DNA of 26,208 bases from Silvimonas sp. Its GTDB lineage: Bacteria; Pseudomonadota; Gammaproteobacteria; Burkholderiales; Chitinibacteraceae. Positions 1-6,481 of the stretch are shown here, in pieces. How positions within the stretch are numbered: the stretch's first letter is position 1; each line of letters begins with the position of its first letter. Made by a program: the position numbers and the translations under genes. Where the stretch lies: assembly GCA_030151005.1 (NCBI GenBank), contig JASLES010000024.1, positions 1 through 26,208 of the forward strand, in the 5' to 3' direction. The notes beneath the pieces were generated by a model. That model was not told the DNA's origin, searched no databases, and was given only the letters and a program-made list of their open reading frames with translations.

Positions 1-397
1 TGGCTTCGATGCCAAAGGTGCTATGCCAGGAAAACGGCAGGCTCAGCACAGTCTGGATGATCGCCACCATGGCAATCATGGCAACACCCGCACCAATGCC
101 GGTACCAAACCAGTGCTGCGCCAGTTGCATGAGCCATTCAATGCCGCCGCCCAGCGTGAAACCGGCAAGGACGATGGCTTCAAAAATGGTGTGCACCATG
201 CCAAAGCGCGTTTTCTCGACGGTGTAGTCGGCCGCGCGCTGGTGCGAGGTCAGCACGATGCTGCCGACAAACGCCTCTGGCACAACATTGCGGTGCCGGC
301 GCACGTGGTTGATCTGGCGCGCAGCCAGCCACAGTTGCAGCAGCACGCTGGCCGCCAGGGCGAAAACGAAAAGGGCAGAAAACTGGGTGGGTGTCAT
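1..397 (-). CDS. M48 family (Ste24/CAAX-protease-like) metallopeptidase, N-terminal part
   Basis: The gene starts at an ATG on the minus strand and runs off the left edge, leaving 132 codons. The visible protein begins MTPTQFSALFVFALAAS, a first membrane segment. A polar stretch with RAADYTVEKTRFGMV follows, then two more hydrophobic segments, ending LPFSWHSTFGIEA. The order TM - (Y)T..KTRFG - TM - LPFS..+TF.IE is the conserved N-terminal domain of Ste24-type M48 peptidases (CAAX prenyl protease 1 family), which are inner-membrane zinc proteases. The HExxH site would lie beyond the window edge and cannot be checked. It lies about 100 bp downstream of the cytochrome c gene on the same strand, separated by a large hairpin, so it is probably a separate unit. 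I am fairly sure of the family, not of the substrate. Confidence 0.8.
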   Translation of the reverse strand, partial: MTPTQFSALFVFALAASVLLQLWLAARQINHVRRHRNVVPEAFVGSIVLTSHQRAADYTVEKTRFGMVHTIFEAIVLAGFTLGGGIEWLMQLAQHWFGTGIGAGVAMIAMVAIIQTVLSLPFSWHSTFGIEA

Positions 398-423
398 TCG
401 GTTCAGAATCACTGATGCGCTGT

Positions 424-492
424 CTGGCGCGGGTTTGCAGGGCAATACGTGGCTTGTCAGTATGCCACAGTTTTGCCCGCTACCCGCGCCAG
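424..492. repeat. 69-nt nested inverted repeat after the dehydrogenase operon
   Basis: Three nested stems can be read directly: CTGGCGCGGGT (424-434) with ACCCGCGCCAG (482-492), GGGCAA (440-445) with TTGCCC (473-478), and GTGGC (449-453) with GCCAC (464-468). The structure ends one base past the stop codon of the cytochrome c gene and lies before the M48 protease start. There is no clear T tract on either side, so it is not a canonical intrinsic terminator. It could be a 3'-end mRNA stabiliser, a Rho-dependent end or a REP-like element. Its right arm is part of a 19-bp sequence repeated exactly inside the doxX gene. Confidence 0.7.
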
Positions 493-493
493 C
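475..493. repeat. 19-bp direct repeat, left copy
   Basis: GCCCGCTACCCGCGCCAGC occurs here and again, identically and in the same orientation, at 4284-4302. The left copy abuts the stop codon of the cytochrome c gene and contains the right arm of the local hairpin. The two copies bracket the whole three-gene dehydrogenase operon. Confidence 0.85.
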
Positions 494-1942
494 TCAAGGC
501 GAGCGCGGCGAGGATGAGGGGCGTACGACATGCCGCAGTTTGCGCTGCCGGGCACTGCGCCAGCCACCCAGAACAAGCAAGAGCGCAAACAGCATCAGCA
601 CCACCGGCAACACCCTTGGCAATTTGGCCAGGAGTGGCGGCTCACCGCCTTTTCGCGAGGCAGCGACCTCTTCGGGCGTGACATGGACGTCGGGGTTGCC
701 AAACCGCTGCAGCGTGTAATTGGCCAGCGTGGCGATATCCGCATCAGACAAGGGGTTGACCATGCTGCCAGGGCCAAAGCCCGGCATAAAGGCGTGATGG
801 CCATCCGGTAGCGGCCGGTCTACCCCGTTCAGCATCACCGCGATCAGGTTGCTGGGGTTGAGATGTCCGAGTGCCGTATTGTTGGCGAGCGATGGATAGG
901 CGGTGTCGGTTGTGCCCATGCCGTTGGGCTGATGGCAACTGGCGCAATTGGCACTGAACAACTCGGCCGCGCTGGTCGGGCGGTTACTTTGGGTGACGCC
1001 CGCTGTACCACGCAAGCTGTCGTCGTCATTGGCCGGGCTACCCCATGCCCACGCGGGTTTGCTGTCAGCGGTATTGCGAATGGGGGCGATCGTCTTGAGG
1101 TACGTCGCCATGGCTTGCAGGTCTGGATCGGTCAGATGGCTCAGGCTGTCAGAAACCGCTTCGGCCATCGGGCCGGCGGCTGCGGCTTTGCCCGCAACAT
1201 GACCCGTCTTGAGGTATTGCACCAGTTCAGCCTGGGTCCAGCCGCCAATGCCGCTGACCGGGTCGGCGGTGATATTGGGCGCATACCACGCGCCCAGTTG
1301 CCCACCGGCAAACGGCGCGTCCGGGTTTTCTGCCATCAGCATATTGCGAGGCGTGTGGCAGGCGCTGCAATGTTCCAGCGCTTCCACCAGATATTTGCCG
1401 CGATTGAAGTCTTCACTCTTGCCTTGTTCTGGCTGGAACACCCGCGGGTCCAGAAACAGGCTGTTCCAGACAGCCATGGAGAGCCGTATGTTGAACGGGA
1501 ACGGCAGCCGGGTGCGACGTGGCTGGGCATCCACCGGCTTCACGCCATGCATCAGATAGGCATAGAGCGCCTCGACATCTTCTGGCTGCAGTTTGGCGTA
1601 GGCGGTATAGGGCATGGCCGGATACAGGTGCGCGCCATCTTTGCGGATGCCACGGCGCAAGGCGTTGTCAAAGTCTTGTAGCGTGTAATTGCCAATCCCG
1701 GAGGAGGTCGAGGGCGTGATGTTGGATGAGTAGATCGTCCCCAGTGGCGACGCAATGCCGTAGCCGCCGGCAAACGGCTGGCCCGAGCGCGGGACGGTAT
1801 GGCAGGCAATACAATCTGCAGCACGTGCCAGATATTCGCCGCGCTTGATCTGTTCGGGGCTGATGTCTGCAGAATGCGCCAGCGCGGACGCAAGCATCAG
1901 GCCGGCAAGGGCAATGGGGCGTAGAAGATGACGGCAGGTCAT
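494..1942 (-). CDS. Triheme cytochrome c subunit of membrane-bound FAD sugar/polyol dehydrogenase
   Basis: A 482-residue electron-transfer subunit. Residues 1-25 form a Sec signal peptide (LLRPIALAGLMLASALAHS). Three heme-binding motifs follow: CIACH (44-48), CSACH (192-196) and CASCH (333-337). Residues about 441-461 form a single C-terminal membrane segment. This is the architecture of the cytochrome subunits of acetic-acid-bacterial alcohol, fructose and sorbitol dehydrogenases, gluconate 2-dehydrogenase and Burkholderia FAD-glucose dehydrogenase, which pass electrons from the flavoprotein to ubiquinone on the periplasmic face. The ATG at 1942 was chosen because it opens directly on the signal peptide; the frame stays open further upstream but would overlap the flavoprotein gene. 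It starts 14 bp after the flavoprotein stop and is last in the operon. The fold is certain; the donor substrate is not. Confidence 0.93.
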   Translation of the reverse strand: MTCRHLLRPIALAGLMLASALAHSADISPEQIKRGEYLARAADCIACHTVPRSGQPFAGGYGIASPLGTIYSSNITPSTSSGIGNYTLQDFDNALRRGIRKDGAHLYPAMPYTAYAKLQPEDVEALYAYLMHGVKPVDAQPRRTRLPFPFNIRLSMAVWNSLFLDPRVFQPEQGKSEDFNRGKYLVEALEHCSACHTPRNMLMAENPDAPFAGGQLGAWYAPNITADPVSGIGGWTQAELVQYLKTGHVAGKAAAAGPMAEAVSDSLSHLTDPDLQAMATYLKTIAPIRNTADSKPAWAWGSPANDDDSLRGTAGVTQSNRPTSAAELFSANCASCHQPNGMGTTDTAYPSLANNTALGHLNPSNLIAVMLNGVDRPLPDGHHAFMPGFGPGSMVNPLSDADIATLANYTLQRFGNPDVHVTPEEVAASRKGGEPPLLAKLPRVLPVVLMLFALLLVLGGWRSARQRKLRHVVRPSSSPRSP

Positions 1943-1956
1943 GGCGGCGCTCCGTC

Positions 1957-3579
1957 TCAACTGGCGGTATGCCCAAGCTGGCGCTTGAGCGTGTCGGCAA
2001 TACGCAAGGACAGCGCGGCGATGGTCAGCGTGCAGTTCACACTGCCGGCCGACGCCATCACCCCGCTGGTGGCCAGGTACAGATTGGCGTGATCGTGGGC
2101 GCGGCAATCGCCATCGACTACCGAGTCTTTGGGGTTCTGTCCCATGATGACCGAGCCCATCAAATGGTTGTTGGGGGCGAATTTGTCGTCAAATGTCACC
2201 TCGGTGCCGCCAAACAACTGGGCGATTTTTGCGTAGGACTCATGCGTGTGTTCGGCGCTGCGTTTGGTGTAATCGCCAATCTTGTAGGTGATCTCCATGC
2301 GCGGCAGCCCCAGCGGGTCTTTCTGGTCTGAGAGCACCAGCCGGTTGTCGGGCTCCGGCAGGATGTCGTGAAAACTGTTGATGTTGACCGTGTGCGCGGC
2401 GCGGTAACGGATTTCTTCATCCAGCTTCTTGCCCACCAGCCCCATCGACAACGCTTTTTCTGTCGCTTTGCGCGTCTGGGACTGGTTATTGAGGTGCAGC
2501 TTCTTGCTGGCCCATTCCCGGCGAAAATCCCCGTCACGGTGATCAACGATCGAGGTTAGCTCCATCGGCCCGCGGCCTGGCCAGAGCGGCTCATTGGCCA
2601 GAAAGGTCACGCCGGTGCCGGGGTGATCCATCAGATTACGGCCCACCTGGCCAGAACTGTTGGCCAGACCGCTGGCAAATTTGTCGGTCGTCGACATCAA
2701 CAGGATCTTGGCCGATTCCAGTGCATTGGCTGCCAGCACAAAGTACTTGCCGGTCACCCGATGACTATTGCCGTCCGGGTCTTTGTAGAGCGCGGCAATA
2801 ATATTGTCGTGCGCGTCTACTTCCAGCCGGTACACCACGGCATTGGTCAACAAGCGCGTGCCGGCACGTTCTGCTTTCAGGACGTGGATAATGCCGCTGT
2901 ACATGGCCGCAATCGGGCAGATCGGCATGCAGTTGTTGTTGCCACAGCAAGTCGGGCGCTCGTCATAGGGCTGGCTGTTGCGGGCCACCGGTTCTGCCAC
3001 CAGATTGAACCCGTTGGCGTTGAGTACATCGTGGAACCGCTGGTCGTTGTAGGACAACGGCAGGTGATCCATTGGATAGGGCTGCTTGCGCGGTGAGCCC
3101 AGGTCTGTCCCGTCGTTGGGGCCGGATACACCCAGCTCCAGCTCCGCTTTGTAGTACCACGGCTCCAGATCGGCGTAGCTGATCCCCCAGTCCCGGCCCA
3201 CACCGTAGACCTGCTTCATATGGAAATCATTGGGCAGAAAGCGCCAACAGGATGCAGCCCAGTGCCAGGTGGTGCCGCCAACCACCCGCAGATATTGCGA
3301 GGCATATGACTGCGCATCCGGGCCTTTCAGAATCAGATAATTGTTGTCGGGCCCGTATTCTGGATGCGGCGCGTGTCTGGCGGCCGGGTAGGGGCGCTGG
3401 TTGTCGTCTTTGGCCGCGCCATTGCGGTAGTTTTCGACAATGCGCCAGCGTTCAAGCCTGGGGCCAGCTTCCAGCATCAGTACCGATGCGCCAGCGGCAG
3501 AGAGATCATGTGCGACCAGCGCACCGGCTACCCCTGACCCAATGACAATGACATCCGCAGATTGATTGTTTGCGCTCAT
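1957..3579 (-). CDS. GMC-family FAD dehydrogenase, catalytic subunit of a periplasmic sugar/polyol/aldonate dehydrogenase
   Basis: A 540-residue flavoprotein. It opens with a Rossmann FAD site, VIVIGSGVAGALVAHDLSAAG (residues 11-30), then LEAG (37-39 region) and RVVGGTTWHW (98-107), typical of GMC oxidoreductases. C211, C212, C217 and C221 form CC-x4-C-x3-C, matching in spacing and position the cluster proposed to bind [3Fe-4S] in Burkholderia cepacia FAD-glucose dehydrogenase alpha subunit. His472 (NNHLMGS) and Asn515 (SVNCTLTIAAL) are the likely catalytic pair. There is no signal peptide, consistent with hitch-hiker export together with the Tat-signal small subunit. The order small - flavoprotein - cytochrome is that of glucose, fructose and sorbitol dehydrogenase complexes. 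Glucose, fructose, sorbitol, gluconate and 2-ketogluconate remain possible substrates. Confidence 0.92.
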   Translation of the reverse strand: MSANNQSADVIVIGSGVAGALVAHDLSAAGASVLMLEAGPRLERWRIVENYRNGAAKDDNQRPYPAARHAPHPEYGPDNNYLILKGPDAQSYASQYLRVVGGTTWHWAASCWRFLPNDFHMKQVYGVGRDWGISYADLEPWYYKAELELGVSGPNDGTDLGSPRKQPYPMDHLPLSYNDQRFHDVLNANGFNLVAEPVARNSQPYDERPTCCGNNNCMPICPIAAMYSGIIHVLKAERAGTRLLTNAVVYRLEVDAHDNIIAALYKDPDGNSHRVTGKYFVLAANALESAKILLMSTTDKFASGLANSSGQVGRNLMDHPGTGVTFLANEPLWPGRGPMELTSIVDHRDGDFRREWASKKLHLNNQSQTRKATEKALSMGLVGKKLDEEIRYRAAHTVNINSFHDILPEPDNRLVLSDQKDPLGLPRMEITYKIGDYTKRSAEHTHESYAKIAQLFGGTEVTFDDKFAPNNHLMGSVIMGQNPKDSVVDGDCRAHDHANLYLATSGVMASAGSVNCTLTIAALSLRIADTLKRQLGHTAS

Positions 3580-3593
3580 GAAGAGGGTCCGGG

Positions 3594-4130
3594 TCAGTTC
3601 AGCGGTGGTTTGGCCGACCAGTACAGCGGCGCGGCCTGGCAGTAAGAGGGGGGCATGGTGGCGTCTTTGACCAGATCAAACATCAAGGCGCTGGCATAGG
3701 TAATCACTGTGGCATCCGGGCCGTCGCCCACCACGCCGGAATACCACGCGGCAATGATGCTGCGCGCGGCCTTTGCCAGATCTGGATTGTTGGCATCCAG
3801 TGCGGTGATTAATTCATCGGCATTGGTCAGGCTGTTGGTCTGGGCCTCACCCGCAATCTGCCGCAGCTTGCTGTCTAGCTGATTGTCTTTGGTACTCAGC
3901 GCAGAATAAAAACGATGTGCGACAGCGGGATCGAGCTGCGCGCGCCCTGTCAGCAATTGCGAGAGCTGCAAAAACTGACTGTCTTGTGCCGGCGTATCGG
4001 CAAAGACCAGCGACACCAGCCGGCCAGAAACAGCCAGCGTCCCCAGCAACAAAGCGGACGCCTGCAACAGGCGGCGGCGTGCGGGCTGCGGCAGCGCATC
4101 AGCGTGAACAGGCGGATCACGGTCATTCAT
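3594..4130 (-). CDS. Small subunit of FAD sugar/sorbitol dehydrogenase, Tat-exported
   Basis: A 178-residue protein with a twin-arginine-like leader: ARRRLLQASALLLGTLAVSG near residues 17-36, with a hydrophobic core and a basic n-region. The mature part is helical and ends in a segment (AAWYSGVVGDG..ITYASALMFDLVKDATMPPSYCQAAPLYWSAKPP) that I recognise as the C-terminal signature of the FAD-sorbitol / fructose / glucose dehydrogenase small subunit family. In that family the small subunit provides the Tat signal that carries the folded flavoprotein across the inner membrane and is needed for its maturation. It is first in the operon, with 14 bp between its stop and the flavoprotein ATG. The Tat motif is degenerate (RRRLLQ rather than SRRxFLK), so export route is inferred. 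Confidence 0.88.
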   Translation of the reverse strand: MNDRDPPVHADALPQPARRRLLQASALLLGTLAVSGRLVSLVFADTPAQDSQFLQLSQLLTGRAQLDPAVAHRFYSALSTKDNQLDSKLRQIAGEAQTNSLTNADELITALDANNPDLAKAARSIIAAWYSGVVGDGPDATVITYASALMFDLVKDATMPPSYCQAAPLYWSAKPPLN

Positions 4131-4260
4131 GATTCAGGCGCTCCAGTGGTCCGGATGAGGCCATGCCGGCCGGGTCTATTGAGTGTCGTCAGTCGATGGG
4201 CGAAGGGCAAGGTCAACCGCACGCCAAACGTTGTGAGAATCCGCTGACACGTCACAGCGC

Positions 4261-4671
4261 TCAGTCCGGCTTGAGCGCAAAGCGCCCGCTACCCGCGCCA
4301 GCCAATGCCAGATAACCGCCGGCAATGGCGATGTTCTTCCAGAAATGGATGAACTGGTTGCCATGCTGCGCTGCATCCGTCACAGCCCAGAAATTATGGA
4401 AAAACAGCGCAGCGGCGACGGTATAGATGGCAAAGATCCAGGCCAGCAGGCGCGTTTGCCAACCCAGCACCAGCAAAATGGCCAGAGGCAGTTCCACAAT
4501 GATGGCAATCACGATGCCAATCACCGGAAACGGCAAATTGTGCGCGGCGGCGTACTGCACACTGCCATCGAACGTAGTCAGTTTGGAAAATCCGCTTAAC
4601 AGATAAAGTGCAGCGAGCAGAATGCGCGCCGCCAGCAAGCTGATATCACGATTGGGTAACGGCGCAGCCAT
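4261..4671 (-). CDS. DoxX family membrane protein
   Basis: A 136-residue, four-helix inner-membrane protein: LLAARILLAALYLLSGFSKL, then IGIVIAIIVELPLAILLVLG, LLAWIFAIYTVAAALFFHNFW and FWKNIAIAGGYLALAG. The LSGFSKL motif after helix 1 and the FWKNIAIAGG motif of the last helix are typical of DoxX/YphA-type proteins, whose biochemical role is mostly undefined (some are linked to thiol or sulfur redox). The ATG at 4671 is preferred over an in-frame ATG at 4743 because it has a strong GGAGG ribosome site just upstream and starts immediately before helix 1. It lies upstream of the dehydrogenase genes on the same strand with a 130-bp gap, so co-transcription is possible but unproven. Its 3' end contains the right copy of the 19-bp repeat. 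Confidence 0.88.
   Translation of the reverse strand: MAAPLPNRDISLLAARILLAALYLLSGFSKLTTFDGSVQYAAAHNLPFPVIGIVIAIIVELPLAILLVLGWQTRLLAWIFAIYTVAAALFFHNFWAVTDAAQHGNQFIHFWKNIAIAGGYLALAGAGSGRFALKPD
4284..4302. repeat. 19-bp direct repeat, right copy (inside doxX)
   Basis: Identical in sequence and orientation to 475-493. Here it encodes part of the DoxX C-terminus (the LAGAGSGR region), so this copy is the functional coding one. The left copy lies in a spacer. Confidence 0.85.
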
Positions 4672-4783
4672 GGTGCCCTCCTGATGGACGCAGGCGCGTG
4701 CGTTGCCGGGCGCACCTGTCATTTCTTTCTTGTTGAGCACCATGCCAATGTCAAGCCGAGCGCGGGCCAGCCGGGGGATGCGC

Positions 4784-4789
4784 TATAAT
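4784..4789 (+). promoter_or_regulatory. Perfect TATAAT -10 box, probable orn promoter
   Basis: TATAAT sits 38 bp before the orn ATG in the divergent doxX-orn spacer. No convincing -35 hexamer is visible 16-18 bp upstream (the region is GC-rich), so a weak -35 must be assumed. Confidence 0.5.
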
Positions 4790-4827
4790 CTGGCCATTCT
4801 GCAATCAGGCAAGCTAAGGACACGCAA

Positions 4828-5397
4828 ATGGCACAAGACCAGAACAATCTGCTCTGGCTGGACATGGAAATGACCGGACTGGACCCGGACAATGATCGCA
4901 TTATTGAACTGGCGATCGTGGTTACCGACGGCCAGTTGAATATCCTCGCCGAAAGCCCCTCCTGGGCCGTGCACCAGCCCGATAGCGTGCTGGACGCCAT
5001 GGATGACTGGAACAAAGGCACGCATGGCCGCTCAGGTCTGATCGACCGCATCAAGGCATCCACCCTGAGCGTGGCCGATGTGGAACGCGAAGCGCTGGCC
5101 TTTGTGCAGCAATACGTCCCGCAGCGCACCTCACCCATGTGCGGCAATTCGATCTGCCAGGACCGCCGCTTCATGGCGCGTGGCATGCCGGAACTGGAAA
5201 CCTGGTTTCACTACCGCAATCTGGACGTCTCCACGCTTAAGGAACTGTGCAAGCGCTGGCAGCCGGACATTGCCCGTCAGTTCAAAAAACAGGGCAAACA
5301 CACCGCGCTGGCAGACATTCACGAGTCTATTGAAGAACTCAAGTTCTACCGCGAACACTTCCTGCGCGTACCGGCTACGCCACTGATTGTGGATTGA
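4828..5397 (+). CDS. orn: Oligoribonuclease (3'-5' exoribonuclease, DEDDh family)
   Basis: A 189-residue protein, close to the usual 180-190. The DEDDh catalytic set is visible: D12 and E14 (LLWLDMEMTGLD), D112 (GNSICQDRRF), H158 and D163 (KHTALADIHESIEEL). Orn degrades 2-5 nt RNAs, including pGpG from cyclic-di-GMP breakdown, to mononucleotides in the cytoplasm and is essential in many proteobacteria. The ATG at 4828 has an AAGGA ribosome site and begins exactly where homologues do. It is transcribed alone: a TATAAT lies upstream and a GC-rich hairpin with a short T run directly follows. Nothing is unusual in the protein. Confidence 0.97.
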   Translation: MAQDQNNLLWLDMEMTGLDPDNDRIIELAIVVTDGQLNILAESPSWAVHQPDSVLDAMDDWNKGTHGRSGLIDRIKASTLSVADVEREALAFVQQYVPQRTSPMCGNSICQDRRFMARGMPELETWFHYRNLDVSTLKELCKRWQPDIARQFKKQGKHTALADIHESIEELKFYREHFLRVPATPLIVD

Positions 5398-5412
5398 TTG
5401 GTCTGACGTACC

Positions 5413-5440
5413 TGGCCCGCAATTGCGGGCCAGTGCTTTT
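5413..5440 (+). terminator. Intrinsic terminator of orn
   Basis: A perfect 20-nt palindrome TGGCCCGCAATTGCGGGCCA (5413-5432) begins 16 bp after the orn stop. It is followed by GTGC and a TTTT run at 5437-5440. An 8-bp GC stem with an AATT loop and a short U tract suits a Rho-independent terminator, although the U tract is short and offset. Confidence 0.65.
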
Positions 5441-5467
5441 GGCAAGTCGCCAGCAAAGGCAAGATAG

Positions 5468-5521
5468 TGCAGTTGCAGTTGCAGTTGCAGTTGCAGTTGC
5501 AGTTGCAGTTGCAGTTGCAGT
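5468..5521. repeat. Hexanucleotide tandem repeat (TGCAGT) x 9
   Basis: Nine perfect, uninterrupted copies of TGCAGT span 54 bp in the spacer after orn, then decay (TGGGGT follows). The array lies outside any gene. A length change would alter spacing but not the reading frame. Its perfection points to recent slippage. Confidence 0.97.
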
Positions 5522-5579
5522 TGGGGTTGCTTGTGACGTTCTCCCCCCATCAAAGCCCAGCGCCGAAGAAGTGGAGGGA

Positions 5580-5688
5580 GACCCCAGGCTCCCGACCGAC
5601 TGAGGGCAGCCCGGAGGGCCGCAAGGCTGGGGTCGCCTTTCTTTGGTTACTTTCTTTGGGGCCGCCGAGGTGGCGAAGCAAAGAAAGT
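5580..5688. repeat. Structured intergenic repeat element with nested inverted repeats
   Basis: Visible structure: GACCCCAG (5580-5587) pairs with CTGGGGTC (5627-5634), enclosing the hairpin GCCC-GGA-GGGC (5609-5619). Next come two direct copies of CTTTCTTTGG (5637-5646 and 5650-5659). ACTTTCTTTG (5649-5658) pairs with CAAAGAAAGT (5679-5688), and its loop folds further as GCCGCC/GGTGGC. From general knowledge, AAAGAAAG-containing tracts of this kind recur in intergenic regions of many beta- and gammaproteobacteria and are often mis-called as small proteins (KKVTKERR-like on the minus strand). Copy number in this genome cannot be seen here. Confidence 0.65.
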
Positions 5689-5803
5689 GACGTGGGCCCG
5701 GCACCCCGGGTATCAAAATGCTTTTACTTGCGCCGCAGGCGCTAACACGGGTTTGACAGTTTTGCCGTTACGCTCTGGCCAGCAAAGGCCCCCTTCGGCG
5801 GCC

Positions 5804-5887
5804 GGAATGACGAGTCAGCGGAAAAGATTTGAGGGCTGAAGTGCTATCCAGCATTAATGCTGGATTCCCGCCCTGCGGGAATGACGA
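5804..5887. repeat. Adjacent palindromes with duplicated GGAATGACGA ends
   Basis: GGAATGACGA occurs at 5804-5813 and again at 5878-5887. Between them lies a perfect 20-nt palindrome, ATCCAGCATTAATGCTGGAT (5846-5865). It overlaps by two bases a second hairpin, ATTCCCGC-CCT-GCGGGAAT (5864-5882). The ATTCCCGC...GCGGGAATGACG motif resembles a dispersed intergenic repeat known from many beta- and gammaproteobacteria. This may be the decayed end of a miniature mobile or REP-type element. Confidence 0.65.
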
Positions 5888-5977
5888 AGTAGTGAGGCGA
5901 GCAGTACATGCTCGCATGATGTCGCACCGTACCACCCATGCTACGAAGTAACTCGAACCACCCTACATATTGAAAAT

Positions 5978-6481
5978 ATGCCGCAAGACGCCACTTACCC
6001 CACTTACGTACTGGCCGAAGAACTCGGCCACCTGCTGCTGGCCCACGGCCAGACCGTCACCACTGCCGAGTCATGTACCGGCGGCCTGATCGCCGGCGCA
6101 ATCACGGATGTTCCCGGTTCCAGTAGCTGGTTCGAGCGTGGTTTTGTGACCTACGCCAATACCGCCAAGATCGACATGCTGGGCGTGCCGCCGATGTTTC
6201 TGGACACCGTTGGTGCAGTCAGCGAGCCCGTGGTGGCTGCCATGGCGCAAGGTGCGGCAGATGCAGCGCGCGCGCAATGGGCGGTAGCGGTGTCTGGCGT
6301 GGCAGGGCCCGGTGGCGGCTCGGCGGAAAAACCGGTGGGTCTGGTCTGGTTTGCCTGGGCCACGCCCATGGGCATAGAAACAGAACGCAAGATTTTCAGC
6401 GGTGATCGCCACGCCGTGCGCGCGGCCACCGTGCAACACGCATTGCGCAAGCTCATCGCATTCATCAAGGATAATCAATGA
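5978..6481 (+). CDS. pncC: Nicotinamide-nucleotide amidohydrolase, CinA C-terminal domain protein
   Basis: A 167-residue stand-alone CinA C-terminal domain. Family motifs are present: TTAESCTGGLIAGAIT (28-43), FVTYANTAKIDMLGV (56-70) and VSGVAGPGGGSAEKPVGLVW near residues 104-123. The enzyme deamidates NMN to nicotinic acid mononucleotide, recycling the NMN released by NAD-dependent DNA ligase. Length matches the single-domain PncC of E. coli, with no CinA N-terminal half. The ATG at 5978 has no strong ribosome site, but the next possible starts would cut into the domain. Its TGA overlaps the ATG of the next gene (ATGA), so the two are translationally coupled. Confidence 0.93.
   Translation: MPQDATYPTYVLAEELGHLLLAHGQTVTTAESCTGGLIAGAITDVPGSSSWFERGFVTYANTAKIDMLGVPPMFLDTVGAVSEPVVAAMAQGAADAARAQWAVAVSGVAGPGGGSAEKPVGLVWFAWATPMGIETERKIFSGDRHAVRAATVQHALRKLIAFIKDNQ

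Larger units (their letters stand above)
5398..5977. other. 580-bp gene-free spacer filled with repeats and hairpins
   Basis: No credible gene was found between orn and pncC. The spacer holds, in order, the orn terminator (5413-5440), a (TGCAGT)9 tandem array (5468-5521), a strongly folded element (about 5565-5720) and a pair of adjacent palindromes (5846-5882). The short reading frames crossing it are simple-repeat translations such as (QL)n or (AV)n. The last 90 bp before pncC show no obvious promoter. Confidence 0.8.

Noticed and set aside
863..1681. A 272-codon plus-strand frame
   Set aside because: It is antisense to the triheme cytochrome c gene, in which the three CxxCH motifs prove the coding strand.
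5468..5521. Possible CRISPR array
   Set aside because: The repeats are 6 bp and contiguous with no spacers, and no cas genes are in view.
5131..5745. Small proteins with (QL)n, (AV)n or (AT)n runs
   Set aside because: They are translations of the TGCAGT array and of the folded repeat next to it, without start signals or homology.
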